Assembly (NCBI GenBank): GCA_020205615.1
Contig: JAINUW010000757.1
Span: 1-64,000, forward strand
Direction of reading: 5' to 3'
Length of the DNA stretch: 64,000 nucleotides
Source: Panax quinquefolius
Lineage: Eukaryota; Streptophyta; Magnoliopsida; Apiales; Araliaceae
Under the pieces are notes generated by a model. That model worked only from the letters and a program-made list of their open reading frames with translations, ran no database searches and had not been told where the DNA came from. The position numbers and the translations under genes were made by a program. Positions within the stretch are counted from its first letter, which is position 1, and each line of letters opens with the position of its first letter. This document shows, in pieces, positions 1 through 12,659 of the stretch.

Positions 1-800
1 CTTTTATAAATTCGATAAGTAAATTAATTTCCAAATGACTTGAAAAATTATCATCATTACTTATTAGATTAATTGAACTAGTTTTATTAATAATAAAATC
101 ATTTCTTAATAATAAAATCATTGCTTAATATATAAAATCATTACTAATAATCATTGCTTAATAATAAAATTATTAATACTAATAATACAAGATTTATAAT
201 GATCATTATTTATATTTTATTAAAGAATGATATTTATTTTTAATATATTAATAATCTTTTTATTGATATTATTACAAAGATAAGAAAACATATTAAAGGG
301 GATAATAATAAATATAGATATTAACTTATTTCTATTTAGAAAAATCCAATTAATAATATAAATTTATTAATAATAATAAATCGTATAATATAGTAGTGTA
401 ATGCAAGAATATAGATTTTGGTGGATGGTGAAGTTTTTCTATAAGGATATATCCTCGTTAAACTTAGCAAACTAGGCTCCCTGCGGTGTCTTGGGGTGGT
501 CATACGACGAGGTATTATCGCATTGAGGTCATGAAAGTCTCGAATCGCTCAAAGAAATTTACTAGTTGGTATATCCAAATTTTTTTTTCTTCAGCCGTGA
601 CAGGCTATACCGGCCGGGTTATTTTTTTTATTTTATTTTATTTTAATTTGCTGAGTCATAACATATAATGGAGAAAAGAAGAAAAAAATAAAAATAAAAT
701 ATTAAGTTTCAGACAAGCTTCACTTCTATTTAAATAAAAAAAAAGAAAGTATAAAAGTTTAAGACAAGCTCCATTTAGAAAATAAAAAATAAAATAAATA
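1..800. other. AT-rich DNA without a recognisable gene
   Basis: The first 390 bases are extremely AT-rich and made of short TTAATAATAAAAT-like words. A more mixed stretch at about 392-660 is not AT-biased but gives no convincing reading frame; the 60-residue frame at 486-668 has no recognisable domain. I cannot assign this mixed stretch to a family. It could be the edge of an unidentified repeat. Confidence 0.6.
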
Positions 801-804
801 AAAA

Positions 805-970
805 AAAATGTTTTAAAAACATTTGTTATAAAAACATTTGTTATAAATTATTTTTTATAAAAATATTTGTTATAAAAACATTTGTTAAAAACAATTTTTT
901 TTTTATAACAAATGTTTTTATTTTTGTTATAAAATATGTTATAAAAACATTTGTTAAAAACATTTTTTTT
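805..970. repeat. AT-rich direct and inverted repeat around AAAACATTTGTTAT
   Basis: The word ACATTTGTTA occurs repeatedly on the plus strand (about 810-900 and 945-960). Its inverse ATAACAAATGTTTTTA occurs at about 904-920, so the stretch can fold into a long AT hairpin. It lies directly before the T-tract tandem array. Confidence 0.6.
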
Positions 971-975
971 TACAA

Positions 976-1200
976 GCCGTAAGAGCTTGTTACTATTATA
1001 TATATATTTTTTATATTTTTTTTGCCGTAAGAGCTTGTTACTAGTTTAGGATTTTTTTTTTTTTTTTTTTTAATGTAAGAGCTTGTTACTATTGAATTAT
1101 TTTTTTTTTTTTTTTTTTTTTGCCGTAAGAGCTTGTTACGGTTTAGGATTTTTTTTTTTTTTTTTTTTTTTTTTTGCCGTAAGAGCTTGTTACTAGCTTG
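976..1200. repeat. Five-copy ~50-bp tandem array with T-tracts
   Basis: The core GCCGTAAGAGCTTGTTAC starts at 976, 1024, about 1072, 1122 and 1176, so the period is about 48-54 bases. One copy, at about 1074, has a degraded start (AATGTAAGAG). Each core is followed by a short variable segment (often TAGTTTAGGAT or TAGCTTGAAT) and a run of 15-27 T. The variable T-run length explains the period drift. No coding potential is seen. Confidence 0.8.
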
Positions 1201-1453
1201 AATTTTTTTTTTTTTATATAAGTTTGCATGTTTATAATTATGGCCATTGTATTATTTAATATTAAAAGTTCGCTTTTAGTTAAACAAACCGACAACATAC
1301 GTTGACTATGGTGGGGTCCTCATATTAAAATAAAAGTTTGATGTCGTTACTACTGTAAGTATATCTATGTTTCAATCTCAGCCTTCCAATAAGTTTTTAT
1401 CGGCATTCAAAAAGGAACAGATAGCTTCCATAAAGATGGAAGGATATCTATAT

Positions 1454-1454
<1 letters not shown>

Positions 1455-1497
<43 letters not shown>
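1455..1497. repeat. (TA)n microsatellite
   Basis: An almost pure TA dinucleotide run of about 40 bases. Confidence 0.9.
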
Positions 1498-1500
<3 letters not shown>

Positions 1501-2015
1501 TATCCTAATATTTGCCAGGATTACAATAACAATGACATGATCATATTTAATTAACTTAAAACTTAAGAAATAATATGTTAGAAATTTAATGCGTCTAAAT
1601 TTTACGGACTAATAAAAAAAAGTGTATATTTGATTTTGTAACAAAGGAATATGCAATTCTAGCTTGTTTCTAATTAATACTTCATCCGTTATTAATTATT
1701 ATTGACTTTTAAAATTAATTTAAAATATTTTAAAATTCAAAATTATGATGATTTATTAACAATTTTGAAACAATAAATTTTAAGAATGGAATACTTAATG
1801 CTAGCTTGTTTCTAATTAATATAATAATTATTTGATCATATAGCTTGATATTAATTATAGTACAAGTGTTTCAATGAGTTCAAACAAATTTTTGAACACC
1901 TTAGTGAAAAAAATAATAGTTTTACATGATCATACCCTAGATATGCTTTATCGTATTTAAAAACATGTAAGAAAGCTAACTGACCATATTCATGAACAAT
2001 TTTTGGTGATTATTA

Positions 2016-2258
2016 TAACATCTGTTCCAAAATAAGGGTATATATTTTTTAGTTAGTTATAAAATTAGAAATATATTTAAAATATATGATATTTTTAATT
2101 TATCATTTACTTTTTTATTTTCATTTTTAATATCACACCAACAAAATCAAATTCCTAGTAAATACTAAGATTGTATTTTATAATATAAAATTATTATTCA
2201 AAATCGTCATTTTACAAACTAATTTCTAATTTTATAATAGAGGGAGTGAATACTAGTA
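2016..2258. mobile_element. Degenerate Stowaway-like MITE
   Basis: The left end (ACATCTGTTCCAAAATAAGG, about 2019) and the inverse of the right end (CACTCCCTCTATTATAAAAT, read from about 2249 leftward) are imperfect matches to the TACTCCCTCCGTTCC consensus of Stowaway MITEs. Both continue into ATAAAATTAGAAAT. The interior is AT-rich and non-coding. The ends are diverged, so this is a tentative call. Confidence 0.35.
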
Positions 2259-2821
2259 GGTTTCAAATTAATTGTCGAATATGATTGGTGTCCCAACGAT
2301 TTTGAAAATACGTACCACATTTACCCAACGAAAAGACAACTAAATTGAAGGAAGTTACTATAGATGACAAGGACGTGATTTGGAGCATACGAAGACTCTA
2401 ACATGAGTCAAGGCCACCACGACACTACCCAACCAGGAAATTATTGTACGTAGTGATATTGGCCAATCTACCTACCAGTCAGTATTGGTTTTATTGTGGA
2501 TGGTAAGTTAGTAACACATCACTTATTATCTCGCGAGCTAAGCTTTAATTAGGGTTAGTTATATATATGGATCATAAGATTACTGATCATGCTGTTACAG
2601 TTTTTTTTTAAAACCAAAATTGAAGATACAGTTATGCATAGTGACTATGAAAATCATAATATATTACGTATCCGTTTTAAATTATATGATTATTATTGAT
2701 TTTTAAAAGTAGTAGTTTTTTAAAAAATATTCCCGTAATTTTGAAACCGATTGAGTATGGATCTTACTATGTTGTATACTCTTTAGTTTTTGAATGTACC
2801 AAGTTTAACATATATAATGTT

Positions 2822-3077
2822 ACGTTTGGATTGTAGGAATGAATGTGAGAACGAAGGTGACTCATTCGCATGAAATGAAAATAATTGTATTTAAATTTTT
2901 TATTAGAATGGAATGAACTATTCCCTTATTCCTGTCAAATTTATGAATTTTATTCTTAGGTGATGATATAGAATGACTCAATCTAACTAAAAATAGACAA
3001 GATCATTCTATCTACCATTCCATTCTCTTCTTTATTCTATTCTTTCATTAATTATATTCTTTAAATTTAAACGTAGT
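2822..3077. mobile_element. MITE-like inverted repeat in peroxidase intron 2
   Basis: The left end starts TTACGTTTGGATTGTAGGAATGAATG. The inverse of the right end reads TACGTTTAAATTTAAAGAAT, then GAATGGAATGG-like words. The ends are therefore imperfect inverted repeats with TACGTTTxxATT in common, about 255 bases apart. There is no coding capacity. A target-site duplication could not be resolved, so the superfamily is open (hAT-, Harbinger- and Mutator-like are all possible). Confidence 0.45.
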
Positions 3078-3088
3078 ATAAGAATTTA

Positions 3089-4588
<1,500 letters not shown>

Positions 4589-4639
4589 AGCTGTTAATTT
4601 ATTTCCTTTTGGTTGTTCAAGCTATTGAATGTGGAGGGA

Positions 4640-4648
4640 TATTTATAG
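4640..4648 (-). promoter_or_regulatory. TATA box of the peroxidase
   Basis: On the minus strand the sequence CTATAAATA lies about 52-60 bases upstream of the peroxidase ATG (4588). That is consistent with a short 5' leader of about 20-30 bases. Confidence 0.65.
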
Positions 4649-5140
4649 GTAAAAGTGTTACAAATTATTTGAAAAGTCTGCTTGATTTAGAGCCTTGTAA
4701 TTGGAATGGGACCACTTAAGTAATTTTCTCAACTTTGTAGGTGTTTCTTATTTTGCGGTGGAGAATAAGATGAAGTTAAGAATCATGGTGCGTGTGCTTA
4801 ACATGGTCTTCGATTAATAAATGAAGAAACTAGACATGTAATGTGAAGTGGTATCATGTTTAAACCGGTTGTTTAATTTAAACCATGGGAACGATAGTTT
4901 CTTGATGTTAGATAGCTCTGAAGTGCCTTTCTAAATTAATATGGCATACCATTGAGCTATTTATGTGCTTGTTCTGTACTTATAGAGAGTTTTAGTGCCT
5001 TTAATTTAGAGTTTTAGACGTATTTGAGGATCTAATTTAATAATGAATACATTATTTTAAACACAACCTATTTAATTCATAAACACAGAGTTTGGAGTTC
5101 AAACGTGCAATAACCCAAATTTTTGTTAATAATTAAATAT
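4649..5140. other. Peroxidase upstream region
   Basis: About 490 bases between the TATA box and the next MITE. No other gene or repeat is recognised. It presumably held the peroxidase promoter. Confidence 0.4.
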
Positions 5141-5397
5141 TACTCCCTCCGTCCCAGGATAAAAGTCCTTATTACTATTTTGAGTTGTCCCATGTTAAAT
5201 GTCTACTTTCTTTTAATAACCAAACTTTTACACATTTTTTCCTATTATGTTCGTAACATTAAATATCTCATATTTTTCTTATTCTAATTCTCTCTCCATA
5301 TTTAATGTCATTATTATGGGCAATTTTGTCATTTTATTACTCTTCTTAATATGCGTGAAAAATCTACCAGGACTTTTATTTTGGGACGGATGGAGTA
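5141..5397. mobile_element. Stowaway MITE with TA target duplication
   Basis: The left end reads TA-CTCCCTCCGTCCCAGGATAAAAGTCC and the right end GGACTTTTATTTTGGGACGGATGGAG-TA. The inverted ends match over more than 20 bases and are flanked by TA, the Tc1/mariner (Stowaway) target duplication. The interior of about 255 bases is non-coding. It looks comparatively young because both ends are well preserved. Confidence 0.9.
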
Positions 5398-5505
5398 ATT
5401 GAAATTATTTTATAAAATTGTAATTGAATTGGAAAAAGGTAAGTTACTATTTTTTTTTTCTTTTCTTCCTTGTTTCATTTGGAAAGTTAAATTATTTTTT
5501 AGATA

Positions 5506-6227
5506 AATAAGGAAGGAAATCGCATTACAGGAGAAATCGTGGGTTTCGTTTGGTCATTTATGGGAGAAGAGAAATCAACGAAGAGAACAAAATTGATTAA
5601 TTGATTGAAGAGAGGATAAAAACAGGTGGGCGATTACTCCAATGACACGTGACATAACTCCTAGAATTCGGAAACCTTGTTAGGCCGGGTAGCAGGGATT
5701 CAGGGAGCCTTTTTGAGTGCTTCGGGTTGAGAGAGAATGTCCAAGAACCCTTAGAATCTGAAAATCTTATTAGGATAGCAGAGATTCCAAGAGATTCAAG
5801 CTTCCAAGTCAAGCAAGAGGTCTCAGCTCCAAAGTCTAAAGTCCCAAAAAGAGTCCCTTGCTTCCTAGAATGAAAGGGTATTTATAGAGTTTCCTGGAAC
5901 TTAAGTAGTCACATGTCAGGCACATGTATTCAGGAAAATTTCAGAAATACCATTCGGTCATTAGAATAATGCCCATATCGTCATGTCCTTCTAGCCACCA
6001 ATTCAATCCCTCAATCAATTCCCAAAAATGAGCCGCCTACATGAGCCTTCTGCCCCGGGACACGTGGAGGCTTCTCTCGGGTCTAATACGTTTATTTTCG
6101 GCTTTTCCGTCTTCATTCAATTAGGTCATGCGAACCCTAATTTGCACATTTAATGAGGTCGTGGAACCCTAATTGTGCATTTAATTCAATTAGGTCATGT
6201 GAACCCTAATTTGTACTCGGGCCCACA
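5506..6227 (-). repeat. 3' LTR of Tat1
   Basis: It aligns colinearly with 39853-40563. Shared blocks include the word around CTCAGCTCCAAAGTCTAAAG, the TATTTATAGAGTTTCCTGGAAC stretch and the TTAGGTCATGTGAACCCTAA end. On the minus strand it starts TGTGGGCCCGAG. The other end, near 5506, is eroded. Many point differences from the 5' LTR indicate age. Confidence 0.85.
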
Positions 6228-6241
6228 TTTGCCCCCTGCGT
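6228..6241 (-). other. Polypurine tract of Tat1
   Basis: On the minus strand CGCAGGGGGCAAA directly precedes the LTR start TGTGGG. This is the plus-strand primer site expected just upstream of a 3' LTR. It is the key evidence that 5506-6227 is the partner of the LTR at 40 kb. Confidence 0.8.
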
Positions 6242-7798
6242 AAGTCGCGTTTCCAAAGAGACGATCGTGCAAGAATACTCCAAGCTTGGACATATTTGGA
6301 AAATCTTTTGAAAATCTTTCCATAGCTTGCCCAATATTTGTTTCCTTATTTTACTGAAAATTAAAACAAGGAAGATCATCAAATATTACCAAATAAAATT
6401 CAATCTAATAAAAATTTTCTTTTGATAAACTAAATCTTTCCCTTTTTATCAAATCAAATCTTAATTTTATTTTGGAAATAAAATTAAAATTTTCTTTATT
6501 TGATTTTGAAGACAATATCCTTCCTTATCATTATTATTATTTAGAAGGAAAATAAATTTCAAAATTTCCCTTTATTGGGAGTGAAAATCAAATCTTTTTT
6601 ATATATTTAGAAATAATATCTTTATATATTTCTATTTAGAAGCAAAATCAAATATACTTATTTTTTGGAAAATAGATTGAATCCTTTCCTTAATGGAAAA
6701 AGAGTGATTGCTTCCTTTTCCGTTGCAAGTATACTTTGGGGGGGCTATACATGTATTCATATATATGCATCTCCCAAGCCATTCACGCCTCGTTTTTTTT
6801 ATCTTGCTTCATTTTGGATTTTCTCTCTTCCTACGAGCCATGAAGATCATCAACGGAACAGCAAGGAGACTTTCTTCAATCCAAGTGAGAGGTAACAAAG
6901 AAGATTCCTCCCTATAGGACCGAACCCTATGGGGGACCCGAGCCCTTGGGGCTCCATTCCTTCTTCTCGTCTTTTCCATTTGCTTACTTGCATGCTTTCT
7001 TTCAGATTTCTCTTGACTTGCTTCCTCAATTTCTCTCTTTTTGTTTCAAGCAGTTATAGTCTTTATTTGTTTTCTGAGCCCTATCACCTTGATCATATCT
7101 TGGTTTTTCCCTCGGATATTATCAAAGAAAGGCTATAATTTTCGCGGTAAAAAAGCATTCGTTCCAAGCAGTTGATTTGTGGAGCAACATGACTTTAAAG
7201 GTATGAAGGGGACAACCCCTAGGTGGCCGAACCCTATAGGGGCCAAACCCTATAAAGAGGCCAAACCCTAGAGACATTTTTTTCTAGGTATCTCCAATCT
7301 TTCTTTTGTCTTCCAAGCCCCATTACCTTGATTACATCTTGGTTTTTTCCCTCAGATAATAAAGAAAGATTTGGCGTTTTTTGAATGAAAACACGAAGGA
7401 AGAAAAAATGCTCTACATGCAGCGAAACCACCCAGATGACAGAACCCTAGGGGGCCGAACCCTAGGGGGAAATCAATGATTAGATGGAAAAAATAAAGTT
7501 CGGGAGGAGTAGTTACTATTTTGATCATAACTTTTGATCCGTTTGGAATTTCAGGGCCCATAATATATCAAAATGAAGCTAGCGATGAGTCCTACAAAAA
7601 TCATCACCTTAAGCCATGAAAAATACCGTTATAAGTCCAAAAAATGCTCTAAAGGATGATTTTAGGCTGTCCAAAGTTTTTTCAAAAAATTTTAAAAATG
7701 TTTTTTCTTGCATGATTGTGATTCCAAACTCTTTCTGACATTGTTTATTCTTCTTTTCAGGTGTCTTAAAGCTTAAATATCAGACTTTTCTCTTTGCC
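6242..7798. other. Tat1 non-coding segment between 3' LTR and antisense gene
   Basis: The sequence is AT-rich and then mixed. It has recurring GGCCGAACCCTAGGGG-type words (about 6919-6955, 7217-7275 and 7442-7472). It also contains CATAACTTTTGATCCGTTTGGAATTT (7527), a phrase type shared with several LTRs in the window. Small frames here (for example 6665-6895 and 6929-7138) have no recognisable domain and read like promoter or leader DNA of the antisense gene. Confidence 0.55.
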
Positions 7799-7812
7799 AT
7801 GGTAAGCACTTC

Positions 7813-10800
7813 TACGACACCCCCAAATCTGGGTACTTAATTCCCACAAGATTTGATGTTCACTGTCTAAACATTCATTTTTAACTACCCAAATATAATA
7901 AAGTTTAACAATAAACCTTCCCATTAAAGGATTACTTCAATAAAATCTCTCAGGTTATCTAACCTTTAAATACAAACATCAAGTATGGAAAATAAAATAA
8001 TTACATCTCAACAATTAAAACAAAGTCTGACAATATAGAAATCAATAGATTTACAAGTCTTCAACAGTTGTTCGTCTTTCCTTTTCCTTTACTGGTGGTA
8101 GGTTCATCGACCTTCTCAACTTTAGCTGTAACAGTTATATAAGCAAAAGTGATCAAACAAATGCTCACTGGAAGTGACAACGAATAACAATTTCATAACA
8201 ACTGCCAAATGAATAGGCTCAATAGAACTGAATAATATTCTCTATCAATGATAATGAGGAACAAAATTTGAAATATATGTATCTGAGGGTCACAAGACCA
8301 CGAACTATGTCCAAAGTTATAAGTATTCTTTCAACTTAAACCTAAACAATCATAAGGCTGTAGGGACTTCTCGTACTTAGGGGGGGTCAGTCCTTTCGTA
8401 CAATATATTGTGCATAAGCATCTAAACTCTTATGCGTAAATAATCCCTTGTAATAGGATTGTTCATCTCAATTTTAATATACGAGTCCGCACCAAAGGAA
8501 GTTTTGTTTGGATAAGTTTCAAGGTAATTTAGAGTTCAACGAACATCAACTAAGGATTAGTTGAATCAATATAGTTTAATATCACTTCAAGTGCTCGATA
8601 GCAATATGATATGAAATAGTCATGAATTATAAATGAATCAACATTATACATCGAAATCATGGTTTAGAAATGAACTAGGAAGCATAGGCATTTGAATATT
8701 ATAACAAACCTTGCTTGGACAATAATAAGCTAAGGCTATTAATCTTACTCAATAAAAGAAGTGAGTTAATGAATGTGCATGATTAATAACAAGTTGAGGA
8801 ATCAAACTTGTTCAACATGAGAATAACAGAATTTAAAAACTTGCGTAATAAGAAACAAAATTAAAGATAGGAACCCTTCTCAAAGTAAGAGTTAGGTTGA
8901 AGAGTTTGCATGAACATAGTCAAGTTAGAAAAGATATATAAGTAGGTTTAGGAATTTGCTCAATGCATCAATAAGGTTTAAACACTTGCACAATCGTAAA
9001 AGTAGAGTTAGAGAACTTTCCTCTTGCGTAGGTTAAACAATCCCTACTCACGTTCCCCACAAGTCCTACATATACCATATGTATTGACAATACTCATTAG
9101 TTACACTAATATTAGCTTTATGAGTTTCTTTCTCACTTTTAGTATAGCTCACTAACTAAATTTAAGTTTAAACATCATCCCATCTTTTCATGAACATCAC
9201 ATTTTAGCTCTATTACAACTAATGAAATTATCATGCCATTGCACCATATACACATAACAACTTAATACAACATCCTATTACATATTCAACATGTTATCAT
9301 TCTCTTTAGATTAGGTTACACTAATACACAAAGGATTGCACTTGCATTCGTGCATCTCGACGCCCTTCGATTGCCTCTAAATGCACAACAGCCCTAAAGA
9401 TGGCCATTTTGACCCCTCATAACGATATCAAATTGAAAAACGTAAAGAATAAAAGTTATAGATCTATTCGTCCTCATTCGAATCATCTTGAATCGTATCA
9501 ATCGGAGTTTGTATGAAAACGTTATGCTCATTTTAGTAAAACATGTCCGGTCAGTTTTTTTCAAAATTTGGCAAATCAGAATACCCCCCGCCGGGGCAGG
9601 GTTTTTTACTCTAGGACACCCTGTCGGGGCAGGGGTCCCTTCTGCGAATTCGCGAATTATCATCTCGAACACCACAGAAAGCCAAATTAATCCTACAAAC
9701 TCGCTTTTTAACAACCATACCAACCTACCCAAGGTGTAATATGTTTACAGAAACATAAACTAATGTTTCTAACACGTTTCTAACCACATAAACAACATAC
9801 ACATCAAAATTACAACCTTTAATTTTGCTATTTCTATTATATCCTCTTCTTTTGACATTCATAACGAAATTCTTCACTATGATTTCGTTTTACAACCAAA
9901 ACAGTTGGTTTTAATTACTATATTTTCGTTTCTTCATGTACTTTCACAATCAATAGCCAATTTATACATTATACAATGAATTGAGTACCAATTTTACTGC
10001 TAATTTAAACCATATTCAACATATATCAATGTAAACTTACTGTAATATGATTTTCTCCATAATAAAATATATTTCATGAATCAATTTACTCTAAATCATC
10101 TATAAACCATATGAACACAATTTATATCAATAATTATCATATAAAATCACATAATAAACAATTACTCCTTCACACCAATTTAATAGAGAACTTTTCATGT
10201 ATATAAAAACTAGAACTTTAGAAGAAAACTAAGAAATAAGAAAAGTAGGGTTATACCTTTGCTAGAAGATATGAAGAACTTGAAAATCTCTCCCCTTCTT
10301 CTAAATTCTCAACTCACAGGGAAACTCCCTTCTTCCTTCTCTCTTTTCTCTCTTCTTCTTTTTCTCTGTTCTTCCTTTCTCTTTTACTCATACGTAATAT
10401 AAACTGATATATGACAATATAATATAATAAAATATAATACCTATTAATATATAACATAAATATATATATAACTGATGTCAGTTATATTATTTGAAAATCA
10501 AAAGTCATAAGGCTTGTTTGGCTAAACCACTTTAAAATTAATAACTTACAACCTTTATGCCTTGTTTGGTAAAACCAATTAAAATAATGACTTAGTTTAT
10601 CCTTAAGCCTTGTTTGGCAAAACAAGAATTTCAAAAGCTCTAAGGCTTTGTTTGGTAAAACCAAATTTAAAACCCTTTTAATTTATGTTAATAACTCATT
10701 TATCATATATTTTTATTGTCATAATTTATTTTAAAAAAATTCTAATATTAAATCTAATTAAATCTAATTACAATTTATTAAATCAATTTGCCACATAAAC

Positions 10801-11030
10801 CAATACAACAAAATTATAATTTTCCTTATAATTATAATTTTGTTTAATAAATTAACACATCACTTTAATTACAAAATTAAATTAGAATAACATTAGAATA
10901 ATTCATTTAATCCCTATCAACTATCTAATTTAATTGTCAAATATTTATTCAACAATAAACACATCAATTAAAATAATTATATAATTCAATAATTATTTGG
11001 AATTATAATTTAAAATTCTGGATTGTTACA
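7813..11030 (-). repeat. Solo LTR A (3.2 kb), TSD ACTTC
   Basis: It is bounded by ACTTC at 7808-7812 and 11031-11035. On the minus strand it starts TGTAACAATCCAGAATTTTAAATT and ends GGGGGTGTCGTA (terminal CA degraded to TA). The same family recurs as LTRs D and E near 55-60 kb. A TC-rich leader-like stretch near 10260-10390 reads as a transcript start on the minus strand. No gag-pol is present. It is probably a gypsy LTR left by LTR-LTR recombination. Confidence 0.85.
10505..10672. repeat. Four-copy degenerate repeat around GCCTTGTTTGGTAAAACC
   Basis: Copies of A/GGCTTGTTTGGYNAAACC start near 10510, 10560, 10607 and 10645 inside solo LTR A, about 40-50 bases apart. The same motif occurs three times at about 57505-57615 in the related LTR E, so it is a family feature, not a chance array. 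Confidence 0.7.
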
Positions 11031-12199
11031 ACTTCGAGCTCAAACACTTTTTTTGACATCCTTTCTTTTGCTTTTTTATAGTTCTTATGATGAAATTTCC
11101 TTGCTTGTAGGCCCTTTCACCTGAATGCTCTGCAGAACCAAAAACCACCCAGGAGTCCCCATTCATCACCGATTGGGGAAGGGATCCCTTCTTCGGTCCT
11201 TCTGACACCTTCAGGGAGAACGTTAAGAACTATAATCGTATAACTTTTCCTCCACCAGAGAAAGAAGACTTATTTCTATATGCCCCAGCTTGCGGTGGTT
11301 GGAATGACTTCCCCCATGCCGATTGCATTCCCCGCATATGTATAGAGAAATAAGATTACCCTTTCAGTCCCCTTCGCTTCTTGTCTGATTCATCTGGTTG
11401 CATTCAAAGATGGCAGGATTGACAGACGAGATCCTTGGGAACGCTGATTATGTGGATATACTCAAGAGTGCGGGCATCTTTCGTTGTGTTCAGCTATTTA
11501 GAGACCTTTGTATCCAACATGACCATAACGCCCTTACTATATTGATCTCACGATGATGCTCCTCTACTTGTACATTCGTTACTGCCTAGGGAGAATTCAC
11601 CCCTACTCTAGAGGATGTCTATGCCCTCTATCAATAAGTTCTATTTTCTTATTCCTTTTATTTATTCTCATTTTTCTAAAATATATATTTATTCTAAGTT
11701 ACATCTTGTAGCTTTCCTGTTGTTGCTTCAACCTCTTGCGGCCCTTCTAGCATGTCCACTAGAGATAAAGATTGTGTTGCATACTTGATGGATGCCTTCA
11801 AGAAATCTTCCCACTGCGTCTCCCGCTTCAACGACGATACACTCCTTCCAAACTTCGAGACCTCCAATCGACAGAAAAATTCTTGGTTTTCTTGGGTACG
11901 CTACTTCTTCTGTGACTACAAGACTAACCAGTGGGATAGTTCTATTTATGACAAATCTGTTCTTTCTCTTCGTGAAGAGACTTGTCCTTTTCCTCTGACA
12001 GCTTATCTAGCTATGTAGTTGTCTCACTTCCTCTTCCCCGGATCTTCTGTAGACGGTCCTTTTGCTCATATGTTTATTTTGGCATCTTTATTATCTCCGG
12101 GCTTGGAGATTCCCTTTGCTTCTCTCTTTCTAGGGACCTTATATCTTCGCTTAGACGAAACAACCATTGCCTTGAAAGAATCTGTTGGGAGTTAATCAC

Positions 12200-12236
<37 letters not shown>

Positions 12237-12659
12237 CTGTTTTTTAAACTGCACTTTTTCTTCTCTCTTTTAAACTTTTTTCTTTTTTACCCAGGTATGA
12301 AGTCAATTGCTTCGTTCCATGCTCCTTCCATCAGATTATTCCACTCTTGAACATCTTTCTAAGAAGAAGAAGAAGTCTCCTCCTCATTTCTCGTTGTTGC
12401 CTAATTTCTTAATAGCAGTTTAACACGCAAGTATACGCATTCAATTGTAATATTCAGCAAGCAAGGATATCGTTCCCACGAGGAAATAAATTAACCTTTA
12501 TCAATTACTAATTTTAATTCAATTAATCTTATTTTAAACTACGAAATATTGGTTGTGATATAAAAATATAAATTAACAAAATTAATAACTAAGATCAAAG
12601 TTCACAAGATTAGTGCAGATTTAACATATCAAGATTACAACTTCCCTTAGTATTTCATT

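Larger units (their letters stand above)
1201..2810. other. Intergenic AT-rich sequence, no gene seen
   Basis: No frame on either strand shows a recognisable domain. I looked on the minus strand for the missing peroxidase exons 3 and 4 (VPLGRRDG, HTxG and SDQ-type motifs) and did not find them. Several short segments (about 1680, 2020 and 2665) resemble worn Stowaway ends of the ACTCCxTCCGTT type. Confidence 0.55.
7799..12394 (+). pseudogene. Tat1 antisense gene, N-terminal half: plant mobile domain (PMD)
   Basis: This gene lies on the strand opposite to Tat1 gag-pol. A start ATG at 7799 is followed at once by GTAAGC, and a good acceptor (CTTGCTTGTAG) at 11110 precedes a frame beginning ALSPECSAEP; an intron directly after the ATG is my inference. 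Further on, the PMD hallmark GEFTPTLEDVYALYQ is readable at about 11590-11635, with the preceding Trp codon changed to TAG. After another intron, LPVVASTSCGP and the frame from 11752 continue to FPGSSVDGPFAHMFILASL and LGTLYLRLDE (about 12010-12160), all typical of PMD (aminotransferase-like) proteins. A third intron ends at CCCAG near 12294, followed by YEVNCFVPCSFHQII. Stops and frameshifts interrupt it. Solo LTR A sits in the first intron and solo LTR B cuts the coding part at 12394. Confidence 0.75.

Noticed and set aside
976..1200. CRISPR-like repeat-spacer pattern
   Set aside because: The spacers are mainly poly-T and similar to each other, and the surroundings are plant nuclear DNA.
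1..2800. Missing peroxidase exons 3-4 on the minus strand
   Set aside because: I scanned for VPLGRRDG, HTxG and SDQ motifs and saw none, so the gene was called truncated in this window.
6665..7138. Three overlapping plus-strand frames upstream of the PMD gene
   Set aside because: They are hydrophobic low-complexity frames in the Tat1 leader zone, with no domain and no good start context. I treat them as chance.
9394..9739. Opposed open frames of 112 and 83 codons in solo LTR A
   Set aside because: They lie in the GC island of a solo LTR, overlap on opposite strands and show no recognisable domain.
12203..12233. Origin or regulatory AT element
   Set aside because: This is a plain (TA)n run in an intron of the PMD gene.
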